This document shows, one piece after another, positions 47,850-58,412 of a DNA stretch of 64,000 nt. The position numbers were made by a program, and so were the translations under genes. Every line of letters begins with the position of its first letter. Position 1 is the stretch's first letter. Below the pieces are notes generated by a model, which had not been told where the DNA came from, did not search any database, and saw only the letters and a program-made list of their open reading frames with translations. This DNA is from Halicephalobus mephisto (taxonomy: Eukaryota; Nematoda; Chromadorea; Rhabditida; Panagrolaimidae), in NCBI GenBank assembly GCA_009193035.1, contig SWDT01000034.1, forward strand, positions 248,001-312,000, read 5' to 3'.

Positions 47850-49338
47850 ATGCCAATTTTGTTCGGTCGTGAATGCAAAGTCGGATGGGGATGGGATTCG
47901 TCATCAGGCAAAATCGTTCCTGTTGAAGGTGATCCTCCAAATTATCAATCACACATAAGCAACGATGCATGTTTCTGTGTTTCTTTCGATATAAAGTGTG
48001 ACAATCCACATATAGTTGTAAGTTTCCACTTTCTATCATTCGTGAACGGCGGAAATATAAGAGAATAAAATATAAAAGCGGACAAACTATAAGATCGAAA
48101 ATACAAGATGGGGATAGTAAGTTCCTGTTGCTTTTTTAGGCTGGATTTAGGCCTGGGCTTAGCCTTTAGACTTAGGCAAATCCAGGTATGGATACAGAAA
48201 TGTCTTTAAAGAGTAAAGAAAGCATATTTTCGATCTTATATTTTATCCATTCTTATATTTTATCCATTCTTATATTTTATCTATTCTTATATTTTATCCA
48301 TTCTTATATTTCATCCTAATGCTTCTATCATTCAGCAAAAAAAAATAATTTCTTCAGGATTTCGGAGAAGTGATCGACACAAGATGCAGGAAATATCTCG
48401 ATTTTTGTGTCTTCTTTGATGAGCAGGAATATCAACTAATTAATTGGTATGTATGCAGAAGATATGAGACATGTGGGCAGTTTTCACAATATCTACAGAA
48501 TTGTGATCATTATGTCCATCAAATTAATTACGGAGTTAATTTGAGAATTATTTTACTCAAACAAGGTCCTCCAGACGATCCAGACGAAGTTAGGAAATAC
48601 ACACAAAAAACCGTAACTTTTGGCTTCGAAAAAAATATAAATCATCACTATTTTTTTAATTTTCGTCAAAAAAGTCAAATATTTATAAAAATATGAAAAT
48701 TGTGTCACATTTTTGTTACGGAGCCAAAAGTTATGTTTAATGTTAAATTTCTGATTGTATTTTTTGATTTTTAGATTCGAATTTTATTAAATAAGAAAAA
48801 TCTCAACGATGATCAAAAGCAAATTCATTGCAAAGTACTGATCAACTTTGATGAGATAAGAGAAATGACTTTGGGGGAACTGCTTCACTACACAGAAGAC
48901 CTGAAGGAAGGGAAGGATTCCCCGCCTGACATCCCCATGTATGTTGACTGTCAATCATTAGACAATTCTTCTTACAAACCCATTACCATTGTTGATGTTA
49001 CGAATTTCAAGGAATTCCTCTATCTTCTCTACTATGTCTTCAGGAAGATTGAAATGAAACTCGACAAAGCAGGACGTTCAGATATCGTCATTGCTTCGGA
49101 ATCGAGCGAAAATTTGCCTTCTCTTGAGGAAGCCAAACATGCGTACAAAGCAGCGGGCAGATCCAACTTCCTAGAAATGTACCCGGTAATTAAATCCTTA
49201 TTTCTCTGTTATGTAGAGTACACCAAGGATTCACTAAACAGGAATGCTGATATCACTGAAGGAGATGATCTTCCAGGAACTGTAGATGAACTAAAAAAGT
49301 GGCTTCGAGACCTTAATAATTGGACTCCAAAGATATAA
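47850..49338 (+). CDS. Short family member without Cys repeats (paralogue 2)
   Basis: Exons 47850-48017, 48358-48588 and 48775-49338 join in frame to 320 residues (56, 77 and 187 codons before the stop). It begins MPILFGRECKVGWGWDS and follows paralogue 1 throughout the N-terminal module, ending in DLPGTVDELKKWLRDLNNWT-PKI. The stop falls where the paralogues enter the Cys-repeat region; just past it a diverged FLGYKRHLEPSLKDR recalls the PGYEP...LRR sequence of the longer proteins, so the tail was probably lost. Intron 2 carries a family D element and intron 1 a small TATTTTATCCATTC array. AATAAA at 49479-49484. It may be a functional short form or a young pseudogene. Confidence 0.75.
48228..48318. 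repeat. TATTTTATCCATTCT minisatellite
   Basis: Five near-identical 17-18 bp units in intron 1 of paralogue 2. Confidence 0.7.
48598..48740. mobile_element. Family D MITE (copy D5) in intron 2 of paralogue 2
   Basis: Starts TACACACAAAAAACCGTAAC and ends GCCAAAAGTTATGTTTAATG; diverged interior. It begins only about ten bases after the GTTAGG donor, and paralogue 1 lacks it, which explains the longer intron here (186 against 44 bases). Confidence 0.65.
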
Positions 49339-49478
49339 TTTGTCACTTTTCTCGGATATAAACGTCATTTAGAGCCTTCATTAAAAGATCGAATTATCCA
49401 CCAATATTAGCCATACTGAAAGCTGCGAGCTATGATCGTCACTACTGCTCCAGAGATTATATAAGTTTTGTATCTTAA

Positions 49479-49484
49479 AATAAA
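49479..49484 (+). terminator. Poly(A) signal of paralogue 2
   Basis: AATAAA, 141 bases after the stop. Confidence 0.5.
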
Positions 49485-49489
49485 GATAT

Positions 49490-50140
49490 CAGATCGAAAA
49501 GACAAATCCCGAAAGCTCTGTTATATACACAATGTCCGATAAGGATGTATCTTCTGTCATCATCTTTGCTAGACTAATTACATTGTTCTTCTTTTCCATC
49601 TATCTAGAGTAAATTAAAATTTACCCCACGATGCCAAGGTTATATTATGGGAATTTAAAATGTGCAATTTTTGTAATGTTTTTATATAAAATTTCTGTTG
49701 ATTTTTGGCATAAATTCCTCTTTGTAGAAACGATTTGGAGAAATATCTTGTGATTTTCAAAAAGTCTTCAGTAAAATTTATGTACATAAGATAAAACTTT
49801 TAGATACTTTTCTATTCATTTTGGAAACCATCATCGAAATTGGATTCCAAAAGTTTCATTTTTTGCGTGTAGTAGATCGTTGGAATATTTATTAATAAAC
49901 GTTTAAAATTTTTCTAACAATCTGAATCCTCAATTTTCGAAACAATAATTAAATGAAGGAAAATTTCAAAATTCGTAGAAAATAAATTTTTTCTGATCTA
50001 TCAAGAAATTAAAAAAAATTATTTGCTTTAAAAATTTCTTTTCTACTTAATTTTTTTAAATTACTGTAATTTTTATTTTTATGGATAACTTAATTTTGCT
50101 AATTACCTTATTCGAAATATATTGTAGAAAATAATTTATG
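49490..50140. other. Intergenic, no feature seen
   Basis: AT-rich sequence without repeats or frames that I can support. Confidence 0.4.
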
Positions 50141-50560
50141 ATTAGAGGGTGATAGCAGCACCAACAGAAGGAATTTTGAGGAGTGATGAAATTTCAATGT
50201 TGAGATCATCCTTAAAGAATCTAATTACAAATGTGGTTCTATCTTTAACGACGGTCACGAATTCTCGGATTAGTTTAACGCCTGCTTCCTCATATTTCTG
50301 AAAAGTCTTCCAGAAAAATCTAGAATTTATTCCTCATTTTATTAAGAAGGAGATTTTAGTCATTGATAACTAGGATGCTTTGTGAATCCAAATTATTTTC
50401 AACATTTGCAAGTTTCCCAATAAACTCGTCCTTGATTTTGTTATGACTTTGATAGTCTTAGAAGCAATATTTTGGAAATCTTTCGCAACTATTGAGAAAG
50501 AAGTGTCCACACCTGATCCTAACTTGTCTTTAATTTCAGTGAGATATTTTGGACTTTTTG
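50141..50560 (-). pseudogene. Decayed protein-coding gene
   Basis: Reading the minus strand, coding-like pieces appear in different frames: IKDKLGSGVDTSFSIVAKDF, then KIKDEFIGKLANVENNLDSQ after a frame change, then a stop, then YEEAGVKLIREFVTVVKDRT and FVIRFFKDDLNIEISSLL ending IPSVGAAITL and TAA at 50143-50141. Charged amphipathic composition over this length is unlike random AT-rich DNA. I do not recognise the family. An inverted-repeat element abuts its 5' side. Confidence 0.45.
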
Positions 50561-50566
50561 GAGATA

Positions 50567-51003
50567 GTTAATATACGGAGACCCAGTTGTAACAAATGTA
50601 GCGTTTTATATATTTTGGAATTCTAAATCAAATGGTATACAACACTCTAGGATTTAAATCAGGTCTAAGGTATGAAAAATTAAATTGAAGATTTTTTTGA
50701 TATAAATGACGTTGGGAGTCATATGGTCATCTATCATATATTTGATTAGGAATGACCAGAGAACATGACTAGTATATCATATAATAGTGTCTTATGTGTT
50801 CTTTATAATAAAAGAATAGATATTTTCTTAAGTCTCTTATTAGTCAAATTATGACCACATTTCGAGCCCGATTGCACGAAAATTTTCAGTTTAATTTTTC
50901 ATGTTTTAAACTTAAATCTTAGAGTGTTATGTACTATTCGATTCAGAATTCCAAAATCTATAAAACGCTATATTTGTTACAATCGAGTCTCCATATGTTA
51001 ACT
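50567..51003. mobile_element. Inverted-repeat element (family F), 437 bp
   Basis: Left arm GTTAATATACGGAGACC and TTGTAACAAATGTAGCGTTT; right arm is their diverged inverse (AAACGCTATATTTGTTACAA, then GAGTCTCCATATGTTAAC). Arms are about 130 bases long. TA occurs on both sides (50565-50566 and 51004-51005). No coding capacity, so a MITE or foldback element. Confidence 0.65.
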
Positions 51004-51005
51004 AA

Positions 51006-52071
51006 AAAAATACTTCCAAATAACTTTGTATGATGTCCAAATCTAACCCAACATATACTTAGAGTCTGAAGGAAGCAGCAAAGGATATTTTAAAGAGGCA
51101 GATGAGAACAAAAGTGTTAGAAAAAAATAGTCGATTCTGATTTTACGTTCATTAACTTCTTCTTTTATATCTTTTTAAATAGAAGATAATCGTGCTAAAA
51201 TAACCACAAAAGCAATAATGTTCTGTATTTTGCTTAAGTTGTTCCCCTAATATTATCACAAAATAGTTCTTAAAGAATATCGCTTTCATCAATAAGTTAG
51301 TTTAGAGTGGCTAATTTATGCATAATATCTGACTATTTTGATATATCTCAGTTACCTTCATTTACTGTTTACTAAGAAAAATTTTTTAAAATACAATATG
51401 ACTGCAAAAATATAAACAAGCAATTTGTAAAATTACCTTAATGGTAATTTCCAAAGTCACTTTTTTATTTCCATTAAACATATTAATTTTGCACGAGAAT
51501 TCAAAACTTCTAAAAAGATATTTTAAAAATTACCATTATATATGTAGTAAAGGTGTAGGGTAGTAAAATATGTAGTACGAGGGATGTCGATGGAGTGACA
51601 TCTTGGGAGCTCCTTGATTAGGCAGAAAACTGTTGGTTCCTGCTATTAGCAATTACGCTAGTTTATCTCAATCATAAACATAGAACAAATAGAGGAAAGG
51701 TTCTCATTTGACCGAAGTCAAACTCGGACCAGTCTGAAGTTGGAATTTCTCAAAGACTGACTCTCTAACACTTTAGTCTCACTTCACAGGCGGAGCTTTG
51801 GGCATTCTGTCTAGGCCGTTCCGGTTTAAGTCTGATCTTTGTGCCTACATATATTTGAAAGGGAAAGAAGGAATATCAAGTTGGATTAAATGTGAGATAC
51901 TAGAGAAAATTCGTCTAATGATATTGCGACAAAAAATTGAAGATTATGAATTGAAGTAATTTCTGCTAGGATTTATGAAATTTCATGTATGTCGAAATAA
52001 GCTAACCTTCACATTTTATTTAATTTAAAAAGGATTTCTGATAATGATTAATGTTAGAATTATTAACTTTT
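51006..52071. other. Intergenic, no gene supported
   Basis: Low-repeat sequence. 51590-51860 is more GC-rich (for example GACATCTTGGGAGCTCCTTG) and may be old gene or element debris, but no frame is open. Confidence 0.4.
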
Positions 52072-52077
52072 TTTATT
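52072..52077 (-). terminator. Poly(A) signal of paralogue 3
   Basis: AATAAA on the minus strand, about 130 bases past the stop at 52209. Confidence 0.5.
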
Positions 52078-52208
52078 TAAAAATGAAATACTTTTATACT
52101 ATTTATGAATATCTACATAACTTTCCCAAAAAAACGATCGGCGTCGTGTCAATTACTTTCTAGTAGTTAGGCGATAAGAATAAAAACCTTGAAATATATG
52201 GACGTCAA

Positions 52209-55200
52209 TTAAGACTTAGAATCATTGGTAATTTGATTAATAAGATGTTGAGTATCACCATCAAAAGGTCCTTTCAATCCTCTGACTGTTCTAATGATTA
52301 GATTTTTATTATTAGAAGTAGAAAGAATATTGATTGATTTGACGATTTTTGGATCAACACCAGTTTTCGATTTATTAGCAATTTTTTGTAATTGAGTTAA
52401 GAGTAATTTAACTTTTGAAAAAAAATTCTTTTGATGATTAAGGTGGTAGCATAAAAAGAATTTTTCTTTGTATTTTTTCGATCCACAAGAACAGTATAAA
52501 AGAGAATTGTTGCCAGAGACAAATTCACCGCATGTTATACATATCCATCTTTTAATGTCTTTAGTACATTGTTTTGGGCATTTCATCTCAAGCAATGGAA
52601 ACCATTCTTTTGATTCTCTTATCTGAGCTCCACCCATATTGATAAATGCGAATAAAATTCTTCTACCATACTCATAGCTAATGAATGGTTCAGAAACTGT
52701 GGGCTCCTCAAATACTTTAATTGTTTTAAATTTAGTAGTTTGATGAATCTTCTGAACAATTTTTTCACTTTGAGAATCAGTTACAAGAACTGGATCAATG
52801 TATTTTTTCCATTCCTCGGTAATTTCAACAGACAAACTTTGTCCATGAGATGGATGATGGCAAATCAATACTTGTTCCGTAAATTTTTTTGATCCACACT
52901 TGCAATATAACTTCCAGTCTTCAAAATACACAAACTCTCCGCATTTGATACAAATCCATTTTCTATTATCATCTGTACAATTATTTGGGCAAGGTCGTTG
53001 AAGAAGCTGTATATTTTCTTTAATTTCTTGAGGTTTAGCCCCGTTCATATCTACGAATCCAAATAAATATTCCTCACCGCTTAGTTGTCCAATAAAGGGT
53101 TCATGTGTTTCTATATATTTAAAAACGGGTATTTTTTCGTATTTAATCGTTTGACGAAGCTGAAGAGGTACTTCTGGACAGTCAGATGGAATTACAAGCA
53201 CTGGTGATTTTAATATATTCCATTTATAGTGACTTTGATGAATGCAAATGAATAACTTCTCTTCATATTTTTTTGAACCACAAGAGCAACAGACAATCTG
53301 AGTGTCAGAAGAGACAAAATATCCGCACGTTGTACAGATCCACCTTCTTGTTTCTTCATTGCATCCTTTTGGACATTTAATTTCAAATATGGGGACGTTT
53401 TTCGGAACTTGTTCGGAGTCAGCCCTTGTCATATCAATGAATCCAAAGAAAATCTTTTTACCATATTCATAGGCAATGAAAGATTCAGAAATCTCCGACT
53501 CTGTTAATGCTTTAATTTCTTTGAATTTGGTAGTTTGTCGAAATTTCTGTACAATTTCATTACTATCAGAATGTGTTATTAGAACTGGATCAACATGTTT
53601 TTTCCATTCCTCGATAATTTCAATTGGTAAATTCTCACGATGATTCAAATGATGACAAGTAAGTAATTTGTCATTATATTCTTTTAATCCACAAGAACAA
53701 TATACAATCCAATTTTCAAATAATGCAAAGTCTCCGCATTTGGTACAAATCCATTTTTTAGCATTATTAATATGGTTGTTTGGACAACTTCGTTCAAGGA
53801 ATTGTAAACCTTTCGGAATTTCTTGACATTGAGCTTCATTCATGTCAATAAATCCGAAAAAATGTTTTTCGCCACTTCGTCCTCCAATATAAGGTTCATA
53901 CGCTTCAGCATCTTCAAAAACATATATTTTAGAGTATTTGGTCGTCTGACGAAGCTGTAAAACTACTTCTGCATAACCAACAGGAATTACAAGCAGAGGT
54001 GCTTTCAGTATATTCCATTTGCGGTGACTGGGGTGAATACAAGTAAATAAGTTGTAAAAATACTTTTTAGAACCACATGAGCAATAGATGATTTGATGAT
54101 CCGTACAGATAAAGTCTCCACATTTCATGCATAACCATTTTCTAAGATCGTTGGTACATTTTTCCGGACATTCCATCTTAAGCACATTAAAACTCATTTC
54201 CAACTTCTTAGAATCAGCTCCTGTCATATCGATGAATCCAAAGAAAATTTTCTTTCCATAATTATAGGCAATAAAAGATTCGGAAGCTGAAGGTTCTTTG
54301 AAAACTTTAATTTCTCTAAATTTATCAATCTGTTGGAAAGCTTCAGCAAATTCATCGTCTGATGAAATTACCAGAACAGAGTTAATATGTTTTTTCCATT
54401 CTTTAATCATCTTGAATGGTGTAAACTTACCATGAGCTGGATGATGGCAAATGAATATATTGTCGTTACAATTTTTGGATCCACAAGAACAATATAAAAG
54501 CCATTTCTTAAAACTAATAAAATTTCCACATTTTTTGCAAATCCATCTTCTGATATCTTCTGTACAATTTCTAGGACATTTTCTTTCAAGAATTTCTGAA
54601 TCTTGTGGAATTTCTTGACGTTGAGCTTCATTCATGTCAATAAATCCGAAAAAATGTTCTTCGCCATTTCGTTCTCCAATATAAGGTTCATACGCTTCAG
54701 CATCTTCAAAAACATGTATTTTAGAGTATTTGGTCGTCTGACGAAGCTGTAAAACTACTTGTGCATAATCAACAGGAACTATAAGCATTGGTGCTTTAAT
54801 TATATTCCATTTACGATGACTTGCATGAATGCAAATAAGTAATTCATTTTTATGATTTTTCGATCCACAAGAACAGTAGAGAATTGAATTTTTTACTAAT
54901 ACAAAATCCCCACATTTTGAGCATATCCATTTTCGAAGGTCATTAGTACAATCTATGGGACACTTATGTGTAAGAAGAAGTGCATCATTTGGAGTTTCTG
55001 CGGATTGAGCACCTTCCATATCCACGAAACCAAATAAAAGTTTTTTACCATTAAGATAAATATATGGTTCGTTAATAATAGTATTATTAAAAACAATCCA
55101 ATTTTTGAATTTTTTCGTTCGACGAAGTCGTTGAATCTCATGTCCATATCCTTGGCAAGTAACAATATACTTTGGAGCCCAATTATTAAGGTCTCGAAGC

Positions 55201-56253
55201 CACTTTTTTAGTTCATCTACAGTTCCTGGAAGATCATTTTTTATAATAGTATCAGCTCTATGAAGTGAATCTTTGACGTACTCCACATAACAGTTAAATA
55301 GTTGTTTTATTATAACGTACATTTCTGTGAAATCGGATGTGCTCATTGATTTGTAGGCATTTTCAGCTTTTTCAAGAGAAGGTGATTCTGTTAATTCAAG
55401 AACATTGAAAATTAACAAGGTTTCAGTTTTCCGAATTTTTATTTCAATCTTTCTGAAGACATAATAGAGAAAATGCATAAATTGACTGAATTCTTGACAG
55501 TAAAAATGAGTAAAGTATTCATGAGAGGGATTGTATGCCCAGAAGATAGAAACAAAAGCAGGAATAATAGGTGGAGAATTCATTTTACTCTTCAATTTTG
55601 CTTTATATTTAATCAGTTCTTCTAAAGTCATTTCTTGTAATTCATTAAAGTTGATCAATACTTTGCAGCGAATTCGTTTTTGAATGCTGCTAAGATATTC
55701 TATCTCCAGTAAATGTCGAACCTATAAACTACGTTGTAAAATCAGGATTCTAACATTAATTTCTAACCATTTTTTGATCATTCGTAAGATCTTGTTTCGG
55801 GAATATGATTCTCAAATCTATGCCGTACCGAATTTCCTTGACATAACTATCGTAATTTTGGGAATATTGTGGAAACTTTCCACTTTCCTCATACATTGTC
55901 TCAAAATACCAATTAACTAACCAACATTCGTTATGGTCAAAGAGGATATGAAAGTCTATATATTTTCTGCATTTCTCATCAATCAATTCCCCCAATGACT
56001 GGAACATGAATTGTACTTTTTTGTTAATAAATAATAAAAGTTTGAAACTTACTAATGATATTGGTGGATTGTCACACGTTACAGTGTAAGGAGGGTAAAA
56101 ATGCAACTCATCGGATACGTGTGATTTATAATTAGGAGGATTTCCTTCAACAGGGAAAATTTGTTTTGATTTAGAATTAAATCCCCATCCGATTTTACAT
56201 TCACGACCAAACAACTCTTTTAGAAAAATTAGACACCATTCCCTATTCTCCAT
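52209..56253 (-). CDS. Cys-repeat protein, seven zinc-ribbon-like repeats (paralogue 3)
   Basis: Minus-strand exons 56253-56053, 55998-55768 and 55721-52209 join in frame to 1314 residues; exon 2 is again 77 codons and exon 3 is a single 1171-codon exon. The N-terminal module matches paralogues 1 and 2 (LFGRECKIGWGF, CRKYIDFHILFD, TLEELIKYKAKLKSK). An upstream in-frame ATG at 56280 would add nine residues. Seven repeats of about 133 residues begin near residues 398, 530, 663, 794, 928, 1062 and 1193, each with FGFIDM/FGFVDM, CP-x2-C, KWIC-x2-CG, YCSCGSK and C-x3-H. Odd repeats (1, 3, 5) carry HRKWNI and LQLRQTTKYSKI; even ones (2, 4, 6) carry EEWKKH and a YGKKIFF end; repeat 7 has the shared tail LLTQLQKIA...RGLKGPFDG. 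Repeat 4 lacks the second Cys of its first pair (CPNNHIN). Zinc binding is inferred; function unknown. Confidence 0.88.
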
Positions 56254-57017
56254 TTGGAAAATTAGAACTTCAATAAGCAAGAATAATCGTTCATAGATAC
56301 TCTATCTTTCTTATATAATCTCATGATAACAATCATAAAAATAATCAATCACAAAATAGCTCTCAGAACAGCCACTTCCTAATGCTTCAATCAATAACCA
56401 TTTTAAAATATCAAAAGCATCTGACGAAAAAGCTCAATTTGTATATGGATTCAGAATTGATAAATTCTCAAATAAAAAACTATTTTAATTATTATTTTTT
56501 TAATATTTTAATTTTTTTATTTTTAATTGATTTTACATGTTATCAAGTACTGTTTGCAACTGTAACTTAGAACATGAACTAGTTTCTGCCATGATAATCC
56601 CCGAAGTTAAGGTAGGAAGATGTTCGGTATTTTATGGAGCTGCTGACTCCAGATTTAATTTCGATTATTTTTATGTTTTGATTGTTCTTTTGAATTTTGT
56701 ATATTATTTAGAGTAAAAAAGTTCAAAAAGTGAACTTTCAAAAACCTGGATTATACCACAAGTTGATTTTTTTAACGAAATAATGCAAATTTTCCAACTT
56801 TAACTACTATTCCTTATTCTATTTACCTATGCTGTTTTTTCACTATGTATTGCATTCGAAAATCCATCATTTAATATATGTATTTATATAAAATTGCCCA
56901 TATTTGATTGCACAATTAAGATTCTAAAAATCAAGATTTGTTTTTTGGAATTTGTTCTTGGATTTTTCTGCAGAATTCCCTGTCTTATATCCTCGTATTT
57001 CGACAACTGTTGTTTCA
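56254..57017. other. Intergenic, AT-rich
   Basis: A single diverged piece of the 3.2-3.7 kb repeat (ACATGAACTAGTTTCTGCC) lies at about 56570-56620. Nothing else seen. Confidence 0.4.
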
Positions 57018-57332
57018 TTAAGTTTCTTCTGTATCTTTTTTCGGGGATTTTATACACAAAGGACATCTAGGAATCTGGCACATCTCAACACGGCACTTGG
57101 GACAGATGTGGACGACGTCTCGGTACCATTTGAACCAGAAAGGAATCAGACAGAACTTACAGTAAACAGTACTGCAGAAGTTCCAGACACCCCAACGGTA
57201 TCTGCATTCAGTCAAGACGTCTTCTTTGCAGTTGGGACACGTGATTCCGGTCGGCCAGAAGGCATTCTTGATGTCTACATTGGTGACGGTATTTTTTTTA
57301 ACTTTATCTTCAGTTACAGGTACTTCCTTCAT
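57018..57332 (-). CDS. LITAF-domain membrane-associated zinc protein
   Basis: A single 104-residue frame. It shows ITCPNCKEDVLTECRYR, a hydrophobic/aromatic stretch WGVWNFCSTVYCKFCLIPFW, then RDVVHICPKCRVEMC. The CxxC pair, the central membrane-associating segment containing IPF, and the H-x-CPxC pair are the LITAF (SIMPLE-like) domain, in which the two CxxC pairs bind one zinc and the middle segment dips into the cytosolic face of late endosome or lysosome membranes. The N-terminus is short (about 30 residues). A CATTGCAG acceptor-like site lies two bases before the ATG, suggesting direct trans-splicing. An extra C-terminal PRCPLC pair is unusual. Confidence 0.8.
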   Translation of the reverse strand: MKEVPVTEDKVKKNTVTNVDIKNAFWPTGITCPNCKEDVLTECRYRWGVWNFCSTVYCKFCLIPFWFKWYRDVVHICPKCRVEMCQIPRCPLCIKSPKKDTEET

Positions 57333-57655
57333 GGCTGCAATGACCAGACAACAAGTGACGGATTCACTTCCCCTGACAAGTATTCAATCGGTGAACTAAA
57401 CCCTCGGAGAATGATTTTCTAATTTTTATTCTTTTAGATAAGTTCAATTTGCATATATAAAAAACGACGGATTACCAAACGTAAGTGATAAAAGACAGTA
57501 TTTAGGACATCCTGTGAGAGCAGACTCCTAGCACGAAAGTCCCCGAGAGATACGGTAGCTGCTTTATGCTATTTTGGTTGTGATTTTTGTATAAAAAAAC
57601 TTTGTGTAATAAATTTTTACAATTTCGTGTTCTAGTCCCAGTGTTACAGCAATAA
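57333..57655. other. Intergenic, no feature seen
   Basis: Upstream region of the LITAF gene. The plus-strand frame at 56952-57422 is the antisense of that gene. Confidence 0.4.
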
Positions 57656-57659
57656 GAAA

Positions 57660-58134
57660 TTTTACAGTATCCCAAAAAGTTGAATCTTTCGATTTTAACT
57701 TACTTCATAGTTATCGTATCGGGATAAAATTTCACAATTATTCAGAGTTCTTTGAATCCTTATCCATTTCTTTTATTTTTATATTAATTTTTTATAATTA
57801 AATCAACTTAATATTTTAATTAATCAAGAAAAATTAAAAAGAATTTCGAAATCAGTGCAAATCAAGAGATTCTACGACAATTGTTCCCCCAGCGATATTT
57901 GCTCCTTTTCTATTTCGTAGAATTTTACAGTACGTCCCAAAAAGTTGAATCTTTCGATTTTAACTTACTTCATAGTTATCGTATCGGGATAAAATTTCAC
58001 AATTATTCAGAGTTCTTTGAGTCCTTATCCATTTCTTTCCTTTTATATTATTTTTTTATAATTAAATCAACTTAATATTTTAGTTAATCAAGAAAAACTA
58101 ATTTAAAAAGAATTTCGAAATCAGTGCAAATCGA
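57660..58134. repeat. Near-identical ~208-bp duplication
   Basis: Copies at about 57660-57868 and 57923-58134 both run from CCCAAAAAGTTGAATCTTTC to TTCGAAATCAGTGCAAATC, with only a few differences and a 54-base spacer. The plus frame at 57881-58075 is a by-product. Confidence 0.75.
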
Positions 58135-58412
58135 AAAAAGCGAATGCCGTACAGCGGCCGGTAATTATTTATAAACGGTAAAACGGGCCAAGTTAAAAAC
58201 GGAGCGCTAGTTTCAACTCGCGGAGATTATTCCTGGTTTATTTCCCATTCTTCTTTCTCATTATTTCTAGTTTCATCATATAAATTCAATTTTCTATATT
58301 ACTGACCGTAATCATTATGATATATTTGTTAACTTTTGCATTTTTAATTTCTGATTTTGTTATATTTTTTATTTTGTTTTTATATTTTTCATTTTTAGCT
58401 AACTAACCCATT

